Of a DNA stretch of 64,000 nt, positions 25,661 to 34,798 are shown in pieces (position 1 is the stretch's first letter; each line of letters begins with the position of its first letter). Position numbers and translations under genes: made by a program. The DNA lies in NCBI RefSeq assembly GCF_016625195.1, contig NZ_JACVUP010000008.1, positions 186,001-250,000 on the forward strand, written 5' to 3'. Below the pieces are notes generated by a model that was given only the letters and a program-made list of their open reading frames with translations, made no database searches and was not told where the DNA came from. Source of the DNA: Erwinia sp. S63 (GTDB lineage: Bacteria; Pseudomonadota; Gammaproteobacteria; Enterobacterales; Enterobacteriaceae).

Positions 25661-28305
25661 TATGCGTTCTCCCCATGCTGTGCCGTCAGGCTCAGGGTGA
25701 TGCCGGTTTCATCATCAAATCCCAGCGTCAGGTGCGTCGGCTTCTCCTGCTGCGCCAGTTGCAGCAGCAGCGTTTGCGACAGCACCGGTAAAATCTGTTG
25801 GTTCAGCAAGCTGTCGATGTTGCGCGCGCCGCTGTCCGGCAGCAGACAAGCGCTGACCAGCGTGTCATACAGGCTCTCTTCGATATGGCACTGCAGGCCG
25901 TAGTGACGTTGCAGCCGTTTGGCGACCTGCCCCAGTTTGATACTGACGATTTCACGCAGCGCCGCCGCATCGAGTGGGCGATAAATCACCGTCTGGAATC
26001 GCGCCAGCAGCGCAGGCTGGAAGTGATCGCGCAGGATCGGATGCAGCAGTTCATTAACGCTGCTGGCCGGAGCTTCGGGTTGCTGCTCCAGCAGTGCCAT
26101 CAGCGCATCGCTGCCGAGATTGGAGGTCATTAAAATCACGGTGTTGCGGAAGTCGATTTCACGCCCTTCGCCATCGCGCATCACGCCACGATCGAACACC
26201 TGATAAAAGAGATTGAGGACATCGCGGTGCGCTTTTTCCACTTCATCCAGCAGAACCACGCTGTAAGGACGCTTGCGTACCGCTTCAGTGAGAATGCCCC
26301 CCTGGCCGTATCCTACGTAACCCGGAGGTGACCCTTTCAGCTGCGATACGGTGTGCGCTTCCTGATACTCCGAGAGGTTGATGGTGATCAGCGCACGTTC
26401 GCCACCAAACAACGTGTCGGCCAGCGCCAGCGCCGATTCGGTTTTACCCACGCCGCTTGGTCCCACCAGCAGGAATACCCCCAGCGGACCGTTTTCTGCC
26501 GTCAGGCCGGTTTTTGCAGCTCGCAGACGCTGAGCAATCGCGTGCAATCCGGCATCCTGGCCGATCACCCGTTTGCCTAGCTGCTGTTCCAGTTCAAGCA
26601 AGTTTGTCTGTTCATCTTTCAGCAAACTGCCCAGCGGTACGCCGGTCCAGTCGGCAATCACTTCTGCCACACTGCGCGCATCCACATCCAGCGACAGCAG
26701 TGGCGCGTTGCCCTGTAGCGTGCTGAGTTGTTGCTGCAAATCGCCTAAGGTTGCACCCTGCTCCGGCTTCTGGCGGGCCGTCAGTATCTGCTCTGCCAGC
26801 GCTTTTTCCTGCTGGAAGCGCAGTTCGAGTGCGGAACATTGTGTTTGCAGCGCGCGGCGTTGTTCCGCCAGTGTGGTCAGGCGCGTGGCATCACCTTGTG
26901 GATGGAGTGCCAGATCGTCCTCAATCGCCTGTTGTTCCATCGCCAGTGCGGCGAGCTGCGCCTGCAACTGCATCAGCGCTTCCGGCTGCGTGTCGAGGCT
27001 CATGCGCACACGCGCACTGGCGGTATCCAGCAGGTCCACCGCCTTATCCGGCAGTTGGCGGGCAGTAAGATAGCGGCGCGACAGCGTCACCGCTGCCTGA
27101 ATCGCCGCATCCTGAATGTGTACGCCATGATGTTGCGCATAGCGAGATTTCAGGCCACGCAGCATCAGGGTGGCGTTAGCGTCGTCCGGCTCATCCACTT
27201 TGACCATCTGAAAACGACGCTCCAAAGCGGCATCGCGTTCGAAATACTGTTTGTACTCTGACCAGGTGGTGGCGGCGATGGTACGCAGTTCGCCTCGCGC
27301 CAGCGCAGGTTTCAGCAGGTTAGCGGCATCCGCGCCGCCCGCCTGGTTGCCCGCACCAATGATGGTGTGGGCTTCATCAATAAACAACAGCACCGGTTCA
27401 GGTGATTGCTGGACGGCATCAATCACGCTCTTCAGGCGCTGCTCAAACTCCCCTTTCACCCCCGCGCCTGCCTGCAAAATACCCAGGTCGAGGGTGCGCA
27501 GCGAGACCCGCTTCAGGCTTTCCGGCACGTTGCCCTCGGCAATGCGCAGCGCCAGTCCTTCTACCAACGCAGTTTTACCCACACCCGGCTCGCCGACCAT
27601 AATTGGATTGTTTTTGCGGCGGCGAGAGAGGATATCGATCATCTGGCGGATTTCATTATCGCGGCCCAGAACCGGATCGATGTTGCCCGCGCGCGCCTGT
27701 GCGGTGAGGTCGTGGGTAAACTTGTTCAGTACCTGCTGCAGCGCTTCAGATAAGGTCTGTTTGCCGTTCAGCGCGGGTTGAGCACGGTCATCCGCCAGCA
27801 CCCGGTCATTCTCTGCCAGCGCCTGCTGTTCGGGACGCTCTTCTGACTGGGCATCCAGCAGTGGACGCAGTCGCTGCAGTTGGGTAGCGCTCAAACTCAG
27901 CAGCGGCCAGGCCTGTTGCGCGTGCAGCCAGGCCGGTTGGGTGATCAACGCCTGCAACAGATGTGCAGAGCGAATCGATGCTGCATTCTCTTCCAGCGAG
28001 GCCACCAGCCAGGCGGATTGCAGCAAGCCACTGAGCGCGGAAGAGAGCTGAGGACGCTGAGTGAAGCTGTGCGGCAAGGTCTCAAGATGGCTGAGCAGCG
28101 ATTGCCACAGCCCATCCAGATCCCATTCATAGCGGCGGGCTACGGTGACGATATCGCCTTCACCGCTTTCCAGCAGTTTCAACAGCCAGTGCTCCACGGT
28201 AATTTCCCGGTGTGCGCGGGTTTGGCAGAGCGCGGCGGCGGCGTCCAGCGCCCGGGCGCAAAAGGGGTTTAATCGGCGAAGTAAAGCAGGTGAAGAGATA
28301 TCCAT
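25660..28305 (-). CDS. clpV: T6SS sheath-disassembly ATPase ClpV (TssH)
   Basis: AAA+ unfoldase that recycles the contracted TssB/C sheath. At 881 residues it has a Clp N-domain (MDISSPALLRRLNPFCARAL onward), a first Walker A GEPGVGKT (238-245) with Walker B LLFIDEAH, the middle coiled-coil region (about 435-515), and a second Walker A GPSGVGKT (615-622) with GYVGYGQGG shortly after. These features and the T6SS context separate it from ClpB. The start is the ATG at 28303-28305. It ends by overlapping vgrG. Confidence 0.96.
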   Translation of the reverse strand: MDISSPALLRRLNPFCARALDAAAALCQTRAHREITVEHWLLKLLESGEGDIVTVARRYEWDLDGLWQSLLSHLETLPHSFTQRPQLSSALSGLLQSAWLVASLEENAASIRSAHLLQALITQPAWLHAQQAWPLLSLSATQLQRLRPLLDAQSEERPEQQALAENDRVLADDRAQPALNGKQTLSEALQQVLNKFTHDLTAQARAGNIDPVLGRDNEIRQMIDILSRRRKNNPIMVGEPGVGKTALVEGLALRIAEGNVPESLKRVSLRTLDLGILQAGAGVKGEFEQRLKSVIDAVQQSPEPVLLFIDEAHTIIGAGNQAGGADAANLLKPALARGELRTIAATTWSEYKQYFERDAALERRFQMVKVDEPDDANATLMLRGLKSRYAQHHGVHIQDAAIQAAVTLSRRYLTARQLPDKAVDLLDTASARVRMSLDTQPEALMQLQAQLAALAMEQQAIEDDLALHPQGDATRLTTLAEQRRALQTQCSALELRFQQEKALAEQILTARQKPEQGATLGDLQQQLSTLQGNAPLLSLDVDARSVAEVIADWTGVPLGSLLKDEQTNLLELEQQLGKRVIGQDAGLHAIAQRLRAAKTGLTAENGPLGVFLLVGPSGVGKTESALALADTLFGGERALITINLSEYQEAHTVSQLKGSPPGYVGYGQGGILTEAVRKRPYSVVLLDEVEKAHRDVLNLFYQVFDRGVMRDGEGREIDFRNTVILMTSNLGSDALMALLEQQPEAPASSVNELLHPILRDHFQPALLARFQTVIYRPLDAAALREIVSIKLGQVAKRLQRHYGLQCHIEESLYDTLVSACLLPDSGARNIDSLLNQQILPVLSQTLLLQLAQQEKPTHLTLGFDDETGITLSLTAQHGENA

Positions 28306-28462
28306 AATAGTCCCGTCCTATGGCAAAAAATCGGGGCATTCATCGTGTTGCGCCATGGCTACCGCACGACCGAGGATCGTTCGTTGGGGTAGAACAGCAA
28401 GTTTTGCGATGAATCCAGTCACTGACGCATTGATGTCAATGAGGTACGTAACAGCAGAACAG

Positions 28463-28480
28463 GCGCCCCACGCGGGGCGC
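28463..28480. repeat. GC-rich hairpin between hcp and clpV
   Basis: Perfect 7-bp arms GCGCCCC / GGGGCGC with a 4-nt loop, 24 bp after the hcp stop and about 160 bp before clpV. No T-run follows on the minus strand. It may protect the 3' end of the abundant hcp message or act as a partial terminator; the function is inferred from position. Confidence 0.55.
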
Positions 28481-28504
28481 ACTGAGATTACTCACGCAGC
28501 GGCA

Positions 28505-28996
28505 TTACGCCTGTGCGCGCTCATTCCAGGAATCGGAGTGAATGATGTTGCCGTCTTTGTAGGTCCAGATAACTTTTTCATAGCGCAGCTCAACCACTTC
28601 CAGGTGGTTGTGTTTCTCTTTGGCGGGATCTTTGATGTCGTGCATCAGCGGAGCCACTTTCACCACCTTCACGTTTTCCAGCTTGGTGTTGAAATACTCT
28701 TTTTCCTGACCGGCATCGTCGATTTTGTACCATTTGAATTCAGCTGATTTCAGGGTCTGGCCTGAAGTCACCGCCTTATAGAGATACGGGGTTGAAGAAT
28801 CGACTTCTTTAGTAAACACTAACGGCGCGTGCACGCGGGTTCCGGTCAGCTTGCCAGTGTTGTTGTCCGTTGGGATGTACAGCGCATGGTCCAGTGCCAC
28901 GACTTCGACGCTGCCTTCACGGTTCTGTACAGTAACGGAACCTTTGATATCAGCACCGCCGTCATCCTTCAGCCAAAGGTATGCTGGAATAGCCAT
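28505..28996 (-). CDS. hcp: T6SS inner-tube protein Hcp (TssD)
   Basis: A 163-residue hexameric tube subunit, also the secreted marker of T6SS activity. It begins MAIPAYLWLKDDGGADIKGS and contains DHALYIPTDNNTGKLTGTRVH-type sequence, PLVFTKEVDSSTPYLYKAV and VELRYEKVIWTYKDGNI, all typical of the enterobacterial Hcp group with an extended N-terminal part. The frame is open 64 codons further upstream, but AGGAG lies 7 nt before the ATG at 28994-28996. It is separated from clpV by a 199-bp gap containing a stable hairpin. Confidence 0.96.
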   Translation of the reverse strand: MAIPAYLWLKDDGGADIKGSVTVQNREGSVEVVALDHALYIPTDNNTGKLTGTRVHAPLVFTKEVDSSTPYLYKAVTSGQTLKSAEFKWYKIDDAGQEKEYFNTKLENVKVVKVAPLMHDIKDPAKEKHNHLEVVELRYEKVIWTYKDGNIIHSDSWNERAQA

Positions 28997-29012
28997 GATT
29001 AACTCCTGTTGT

Positions 29013-30710
29013 TTATGGGTTTTTGTCACCTGATGGCGACGAGAGTGATAAGTCTGATTGCCGTGCAGCTGGCTGGCAGGCCGCTGCGTTCGGTACCAGA
29101 CTGATCTCAACCCTGCGGTTAGCAGCCCGCCCCGCAGAGGTTGTATTGGTGGCGACCGGCCGCGTTGCACCATATCCCTGAATCGCAAAACAGGTTTCAG
29201 GGATATCGCTGGTGGCGATCATCCAGTCGCGCACGGCGGCCGCACGCGCCAGCGAAAGTTGCTGGTTAGCGCGCGTATCGCCGGTACTGTCGGTATGCCC
29301 GGTGACTAACACCATCCAACCGGGCTTCGCTTTAACATCCATCAGGGCATCCACCAGCACTTTGGTCGATCCCGTCTTCAATGTGGATTTTCCCACCTCG
29401 AACAGCGACATGCTGTCCAGACGCACCAGACGTGGCGCCTCTTTTACGGCAGGTTTAGCCGGGGGAACGTAGCCGCGAATCTCTGCCATAACCGGCGGAT
29501 ACAGCTGCTCTCCGGGATAGAGCCCCAGGGCTAAGTGCAGGGGTGCGCCATTACGCTGAAACTTCTCCAGCAGCCGTGCATCGGTCTGTAACTGGTTTAA
29601 TGCCGGGACTTTTATCGCCGTATTGCTCATGGCAATTGCACGATAACGCGCGACGTCACTGGCGATGGCGCGTAGCAGACGATGGTTATTCCACGATGAG
29701 CACGCCAGCGCGGTCACGCTAAACAGCGTCACCAACGCCAGGGCATACACGGCGGCGCGTTGAGGGGGTGAGTAGCCACGACGCACTGGCAGTTGAGCCA
29801 GGAGAAAGTCGGGTAAGCGGCCATGGCTGGAAACCGTATCGGTTGCCAGCGCCCGCAGCGTGGTGCGTTGCTGCAACCACTGCTGCCACAGGTTACGCGG
29901 AACAGCTGCCACCTCGGGTTGCCAGCCGATCGCCATCGCGTGCAGATGCAGTGGCGCACTGGCTTGCTCAGTGCCGCTGAACTGCGGCAGAACCTGCTCA
30001 CGCAGCCAGGCGATCTGGCTGCTTAGCATCACGCCCTGTGCCAGTCGTGTCGCTTTTTTACTGTCATCTGCATTCGCTACCCAGCGGCTAAGTGACGTAC
30101 CCTGTTGCTGCTTATCCCACACGCGCACGCCCGGTTCTGCGGCCTCCACGCTAAACCACGGCGAAGTCGCGCCCTGTAGCAGACAAGCCAGCATCGCGGG
30201 TAGCGCATGGCCACTGTGTTGTGCACAGCGTTGTACCTGAAAACGAAATTCTCGCAGCTGTGCCGCCAGTACCGGATGGTCATGGTGCTGCTCGGGTTGC
30301 AGCACCAGCAGCGCGCTCAGTTGTGTGCTCCAGCCGGGACGTATCGCCAGCAGCATCTCGCTGTAGTGCGCCAGTTGATCCGGCTGAGGAATGAGGATGT
30401 AGCATCCCTGCGCGGTTTCACGCACCGGTTCGCCAGCAAACAGCGCCTCTGCGCCTTCGCCCACGGTGAGCACCATCGGCAGACGATAGTCTGCATCCGG
30501 CAGTGCAGCGACCAGTTGTTCTCCCAAAGGCGCATGACGCAATGCCTGAGCGGCACGACCTGTGCGCCACCAGGCAATGGCCGCGACCAGCCCGGCCGCC
30601 ACCGCACCTGCCCAGGCCGCACTTCGGCTCACAGGCAGGAAAACCACGCAGATAATCAACGCAGCCAGGCAGCTCATCAGCCATAGCGTGCGTTTAAAGA
30701 GGATACTCAA
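29013..30710 (-). CDS. T6SS OmpA-domain inner-membrane protein (TagL-like)
   Basis: A 565-residue protein with two helices near the N-terminus (about 9-45), a large cytoplasmic-looking domain, another helix around 320-340, and a C-terminal OmpA peptidoglycan-binding domain (VLVTGHTDSTGDTRANQQLS, GYGATRPVATNTTSAGRAANRRVEI). It would tether the membrane complex to the cell wall, a job done by TagL or evolved TssL elsewhere; here tssL is separate and lacks this domain. The start is a TTG at 30708-30710, preceded by a perfect AAGGAG with a 6-nt spacer that overlaps the tssL stop. The upstream candidate at 30749 has no such site. Confidence 0.85.
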   Translation of the reverse strand: MSILFKRTLWLMSCLAALIICVVFLPVSRSAAWAGAVAAGLVAAIAWWRTGRAAQALRHAPLGEQLVAALPDADYRLPMVLTVGEGAEALFAGEPVRETAQGCYILIPQPDQLAHYSEMLLAIRPGWSTQLSALLVLQPEQHHDHPVLAAQLREFRFQVQRCAQHSGHALPAMLACLLQGATSPWFSVEAAEPGVRVWDKQQQGTSLSRWVANADDSKKATRLAQGVMLSSQIAWLREQVLPQFSGTEQASAPLHLHAMAIGWQPEVAAVPRNLWQQWLQQRTTLRALATDTVSSHGRLPDFLLAQLPVRRGYSPPQRAAVYALALVTLFSVTALACSSWNNHRLLRAIASDVARYRAIAMSNTAIKVPALNQLQTDARLLEKFQRNGAPLHLALGLYPGEQLYPPVMAEIRGYVPPAKPAVKEAPRLVRLDSMSLFEVGKSTLKTGSTKVLVDALMDVKAKPGWMVLVTGHTDSTGDTRANQQLSLARAAAVRDWMIATSDIPETCFAIQGYGATRPVATNTTSAGRAANRRVEISLVPNAAACQPAARQSDLSLSSPSGDKNP

Positions 30711-30716
30711 CGGCTG

Positions 30717-30722
30717 CTCCTT
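30717..30722 (-). promoter_or_regulatory. Ribosome-binding site deciding a TTG start
   Basis: AAGGAG on the minus strand, sharing its first two bases with the tssL TAA, followed by CAGCCG and TTG. It sets the start of the OmpA-domain gene and couples it to tssL. Confidence 0.75.
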
Positions 30723-31383
30723 AGCCCTGTGATTCCTGTAACCAGTCACTCAATGACTGTTGAAGCTGGTAATGCAGGCCAAACCACACCACGGCAACGA
30801 TGACCACCGCGCTTGCTGCCCAGAACCACAGCGAACGGCCACGCCACAGTCCGGTAGAACGGCGGCCAACGTGGACGAGGATCGGGGTCTCTTCTGCTAC
30901 ATCAAACGGCGGCACTCGCGCAGCAAGTTCGGCGATCAGCGCCTGACGCTCCTGCTGCGGCTGATTCCGATAGCGCCCCTGGAAGCCGAGCATTAGCACG
31001 CGATGGAAGCAGCTCAGCACCAGTGGGTTTGGCGCAGGCTGCGCCAGCACCTGCCGCATACGCTGATAGAGCAGCTCGCCACCTTGCAGCGTATTGAAGA
31101 AACGCGCCTGCAGTGGTGTCCGCATCCAAAAGGCATAGCCGTTGTCGTTTAGTGGGCGATTGAGCACCGTCTCATCCAGCAGCACGCATTGCGCGTAGGC
31201 AATGTGGTCGCTGTCTTCGCTGGCAATCCCCTGCCCGGCCAGACGCTGGCGCGTCTGTTCAACCAGTTCAACGCCGCGCTGATAGAGCGCTTCGCCCTCT
31301 TCCGCCACATCGCCGTTGCGCAGAGCAACCACCAGCAGCCAGCTGTCGCGCAGCAGTTCATCAATAGAGAGTGGTTGTTTCAT
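30721..31383 (-). CDS. tssL: T6SS inner-membrane protein TssL (DotU family)
   Basis: A 220-residue C-tail-anchored protein of the membrane complex that contacts TssM and the baseplate. The DotU core is clear: LDETVLNRPLND-type motif (about 70-81), followed by the FFNTLQGGELLYQRM hook region and VLMLGFQGRYRN. A single helix lies near the end (about 183-203). It has no peptidoglycan-binding extension, which the next gene supplies. The ATG overlaps the tssK stop (ATGA). Confidence 0.95.
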   Translation of the reverse strand: MKQPLSIDELLRDSWLLVVALRNGDVAEEGEALYQRGVELVEQTRQRLAGQGIASEDSDHIAYAQCVLLDETVLNRPLNDNGYAFWMRTPLQARFFNTLQGGELLYQRMRQVLAQPAPNPLVLSCFHRVLMLGFQGRYRNQPQQERQALIAELAARVPPFDVAEETPILVHVGRRSTGLWRGRSLWFWAASAVVIVAVVWFGLHYQLQQSLSDWLQESQG

Positions 31384-32729
31384 GAGCGCAGCACCGCATA
31401 GAGTTCTAATTTAACGCCCGGCAGTACGCCCGGAACGTAAATGGCACAACTGCCGGCCGTGAGCATCGCGACCGCAGAGGGATGCGCCAAATCCAGCGCA
31501 AAGTATTGATTCTCCAGTCGCAGTGGAATCGCTGCTGGCACGTGGCTCAGCGGAATGAGCGGCACGCCGTTCAGTGCGCCATTGATGATGTTGTTCACTT
31601 CATCTGGCGTACCGATCTTGCACAGCGGCGGGAACTGGCTCTGCAGCTGATGCGCAGGCAAGTCGGAACGCACGGATAGGTAGAAATCAGCCTCTTCACG
31701 CAAGCGACTATCGGTCAACTGGGCGCGCCACTGATTCTCACGCACCAGCTCCAGCTCCACGGCCACCACGCGGGATGGCAGGCTCGCTTCCAGCAGCGTG
31801 CTGATCAGGGTAAACAGCGGGGGAAAGACTTCGGCTGGCCTGGCATGGTCATAACGCGGGATGGCATCCATGTCGTGCTCCAGCGAAAAGGTCAGCATGC
31901 TACCCGCCAGCTTGACCAGTTCGCGATAAACCAGTTCAGGATGGATCATCGGTGAGGCTTCAAAATCCACCAGTACCGGTTCGTAGGTGTTGAGGGCATT
32001 CAACAGCCAGAACAGGGAAACATCCGCCACGGCAAAATCAGCCATGCGCTGATTATTCTCGCGGCGCATGCCCATCAAGCGCATGCGTTTGGCACGCAAT
32101 TGCGCGACGCGCAGACTCAGTTGATCCTGCAATAGCTCACTGCCACCAAACGCCAGCAGTGGCGGGATAAACGAGTTGTCGATCTGCCATCCGTTCTGAC
32201 CATCACGCTGCAAACGCACCAGCGGACAGGTGAAGTATTCGTCATTGTTATCGATGTCAAAACGCAGCGAGAGCGCGTAACGCTCAACGGCAATCGACTC
32301 TTGCTCATTGCCGAACACATCCTGCACCGATACCCACTCCTGCTGGTAACGCAGCGGGCGCTCGGAAGCTTGCGTACCGGTCTGGCAGTTGCCGCCATTA
32401 GCGTGTTCCAGTGGCAGCGCCAGCAGCACCGTGACCTGATTGCAGTCCGCGGGAATCGCCCGCTGCAGATCCACCGCCGCAGGCAGCGAATCGGCACGAT
32501 CGCTGTCAATCAGGGTGCCATCCTGCAAACGCACCGCCAGATGTTGTGCATTCAGGCGATTAACGCGCAGCGCCTCCCCATCGAAGCGCGCATTCAGCAC
32601 GCCCCACGGGTGTGTCAGACTCAACTGTGCAATGCACTGTTTGGTGAGCGCTTCCCAGCGCGCCTGTTGCTGGAACTGATGCGGCGCAAGAAATGCGCCT
32701 TCAATCCACAGCGGGCGTGAAACCTTCAT
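31380..32729 (-). CDS. tssK: T6SS baseplate subunit TssK
   Basis: A 449-residue trimeric adaptor linking baseplate wedges to TssL/TssM, related to phage receptor-binding proteins. Family hallmarks: MKVSRPLWIEGAFLAPHQFQ at the start and the LRREN-type region (RLMGMRRENNQRMADF) in the shoulder/neck. Length is as expected. The start is the ATG at 32727-32729, 14 bp after tssC. Confidence 0.95.
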   Translation of the reverse strand: MKVSRPLWIEGAFLAPHQFQQQARWEALTKQCIAQLSLTHPWGVLNARFDGEALRVNRLNAQHLAVRLQDGTLIDSDRADSLPAAVDLQRAIPADCNQVTVLLALPLEHANGGNCQTGTQASERPLRYQQEWVSVQDVFGNEQESIAVERYALSLRFDIDNNDEYFTCPLVRLQRDGQNGWQIDNSFIPPLLAFGGSELLQDQLSLRVAQLRAKRMRLMGMRRENNQRMADFAVADVSLFWLLNALNTYEPVLVDFEASPMIHPELVYRELVKLAGSMLTFSLEHDMDAIPRYDHARPAEVFPPLFTLISTLLEASLPSRVVAVELELVRENQWRAQLTDSRLREEADFYLSVRSDLPAHQLQSQFPPLCKIGTPDEVNNIINGALNGVPLIPLSHVPAAIPLRLENQYFALDLAHPSAVAMLTAGSCAIYVPGVLPGVKLELYAVLRS

Positions 32730-32743
32730 TGTTGCTCCCTGAC

Positions 32744-34276
32744 TTACGCTTTCGCCTTCGGCATTTGAGAAACCAGCGACAAGTTGACATCCAATCCTTC
32801 AACCTGGAAATGCGGTACTGCGTACAGTTTGACGCGGAAGAAACCGGGGTTATCTTCGATGTCTTCCACCGTCACCCGGGCTTCACGCAGCGGATGCGAG
32901 GCCTGCAGATCGTCCGAGGGATCGGTCATCTCCGTGACCAGGGTGTTAATCCAGTTATTCAGCTCCAGCTCCAGCATGCGGCGATCTTTGGTGGTGCCGA
33001 TGTTTTCCCGTTGCAGCAGCTTGAGATAGTGCGCGATGCGCGACAGCAGGAAAATGTATGGCAAACGCGCATTAATGCGGCTGTTAGCCGTGGCTTCATC
33101 GGTGTCATACAGCGCCGGTTTCTGCGCCGAGTTTGCCGAGAAGAAGCAGGCGTAATCGCGGTTTTTGTAATACGACAGCGGGATAAAGCCGAGATTAGCG
33201 AACTCAAATTCGCGCGTTTCCGGAATCATCACTTCGGAAGGGATCTTCACCTGATTGCCAGTGCCGAGATCGTAAAGGTGAATCGGCAAATCCGTCACCG
33301 CGCCGCCCGCTTGTGGACCGCGAATCTGTACGCACCAGCCGTTATTCACAAAGCTCTTCACCATGTTAGCGGCAAATGCAAAAGAGGCGTTGCTCCACAG
33401 GTAGCTGTCGTGATCCGGGCCTTTCACCTCTTCCACGTAGTTGAAACTGCGCACGGGCACGGTATCCGGGCCATAAGGGAGGCGCCCTAACACGCGTGGC
33501 AGGGTCAGACCGATGTAGCGCGCATCGTCGCTGTCACGGAATGACTTCCACTTGATGTATTCCGCGCGGTCAAAGTAGTTAGCGATATCTTTGATGCCCG
33601 CCACTTCTTCCATGGTCTCTTTGCCGAAGAACGCAGCACCCACCGACGCCACAAACGGCATATGCGCCGATGCCGCCACTTTGGAGATGTTACGCAACAA
33701 CGCAATATCCTGCGGGCTACGATCAAACTCATAGTTGGCGATGGTAGAACCAATCGGCTCGCCGCCCGGCGTGTCGTATTCCTGGGTGTAGGTATGGTGA
33801 TAGAAACCGCTCTGCACGATCTCTGGCGCGTCTTCAAAGTCCAGACGCAAGTCGTCTTTCGAGACATCCAGCACTTCAATCTTCACGTTCTGACGGAAGT
33901 CAGTACGGTCCACCAGGAATTTCAAACCGCGCCACGCAGATTCCACTTTCTGGAATTCCGGATGATGCATTACCGCATCCAGCTGGCGGCTAATTTGGTT
34001 ATCCAGTTCGCTGATGTGATTATCGAGCAGCGTCTTATCCAGACGTTCTACTTTCTGCGATGACTGCTTGAGCAGATTGAGGAAGACGCTGACGGCGGCG
34101 GTCACGCGCTCATCGGCAGAGGTATCTGCCAGCGCATCGTTATCCTGGAATGCGTCAATGCCGTTCAGCTGGCTGACAGGGTTGAGGTTGATCTTCTCGA
34201 AAAGCGACTGATAGACGCCACCCTCCAGCGTTTCATGGCCTGGACTGGCGGTCGCCTGAATTTCTCGTTGTGACAT
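32744..34276 (-). CDS. tssC: T6SS sheath protein TssC (VipB)
   Basis: A 510-residue large sheath subunit that polymerises with TssB and contracts. Conserved stretches: FQKVESAWRGLKFLVDRTDF (about 110-129), FDRSPQDIALLRNISKVAAS, GLTLPRVLGRLPYGPDTVPV, and the C-terminal FFRVKLYAVPHFQVEGLDV. AGGAG stands before the ATG at 34274-34276. It follows tssB by 27 bp. Confidence 0.97.
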   Translation of the reverse strand: MSQREIQATASPGHETLEGGVYQSLFEKINLNPVSQLNGIDAFQDNDALADTSADERVTAAVSVFLNLLKQSSQKVERLDKTLLDNHISELDNQISRQLDAVMHHPEFQKVESAWRGLKFLVDRTDFRQNVKIEVLDVSKDDLRLDFEDAPEIVQSGFYHHTYTQEYDTPGGEPIGSTIANYEFDRSPQDIALLRNISKVAASAHMPFVASVGAAFFGKETMEEVAGIKDIANYFDRAEYIKWKSFRDSDDARYIGLTLPRVLGRLPYGPDTVPVRSFNYVEEVKGPDHDSYLWSNASFAFAANMVKSFVNNGWCVQIRGPQAGGAVTDLPIHLYDLGTGNQVKIPSEVMIPETREFEFANLGFIPLSYYKNRDYACFFSANSAQKPALYDTDEATANSRINARLPYIFLLSRIAHYLKLLQRENIGTTKDRRMLELELNNWINTLVTEMTDPSDDLQASHPLREARVTVEDIEDNPGFFRVKLYAVPHFQVEGLDVNLSLVSQMPKAKA

Positions 34277-34303
34277 AGTTAGCTCCTTGCTGATAACGGA
34301 CGT

Positions 34304-34798
34304 TTACGCTTTCGGTGCCAGTGCGGCCAGCTCTGCGCGCAGCTCATCACTGAGTGCTTCGTCTTTGAGAATGTTTTCCAGCTCGCGGCGGAACGTGGCG
34401 TTATCCAACAGGTTGGATTTCAAATCGCGTAGCAGATTGCGCATCGAGAGCAGCGCACGCAGTTGAGGAATTTGGCGGGCAACCTGCTCGGGTTCAAAAT
34501 CAGCCATCTCTTTAAAATCCAGCTTGACTGACGCTTCACTGCCATCAGCCGCCAGCGTATCGGCAACGGTGAGATTCACCTTCGGGTTGTACTCCGCCAG
34601 TACCTGGTTGAAGTTGTTTTTGTTAATCGAGATTTTTTCACGTTCTGAAACGGCGCGATCGTCCTGACCGTTGCTGTAATCCCCCACCACCATCAGCTTT
34701 AATGGCAATTCCACTTTTTTCTGCGCACCACCGGTGTGCAGATCCAGTTTGATATTGACGCGTGCTGCGGGTACTTCGTCCTGAAAGCTATTAGCCAT
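34304..34798 (-). CDS. tssB: T6SS sheath protein TssB (VipA)
   Basis: A 164-residue small sheath subunit. It begins MANSFQDEVPAARVNIKLDL and contains LPLKLMVVGDYSNGQDDR-like sequence and a C-terminal helical part for the ClpV-exposed and TssC contacts. The frame is open 21 codons upstream, but the ATG at 34796-34798 matches the family start. It is the first gene of the cluster; the promoter should lie in the AT-rich DNA upstream. Confidence 0.95.
   Translation of the reverse strand: MANSFQDEVPAARVNIKLDLHTGGAQKKVELPLKLMVVGDYSNGQDDRAVSEREKISINKNNFNQVLAEYNPKVNLTVADTLAADGSEASVKLDFKEMADFEPEQVARQIPQLRALLSMRNLLRDLKSNLLDNATFRRELENILKDEALSDELRAELAALAPKA

Noticed and set aside
28997..29188. N-terminal extension of Hcp by 64 residues
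   Set aside because: The extension overlaps the OmpA-domain gene; the AGGAG site and family start place the true ATG at 28996.
32693..33490. Plus-strand open frame of about 265 codons over tssC
   Set aside because: It lies fully antisense to tssC; its composition is that of a complementary-strand shadow.
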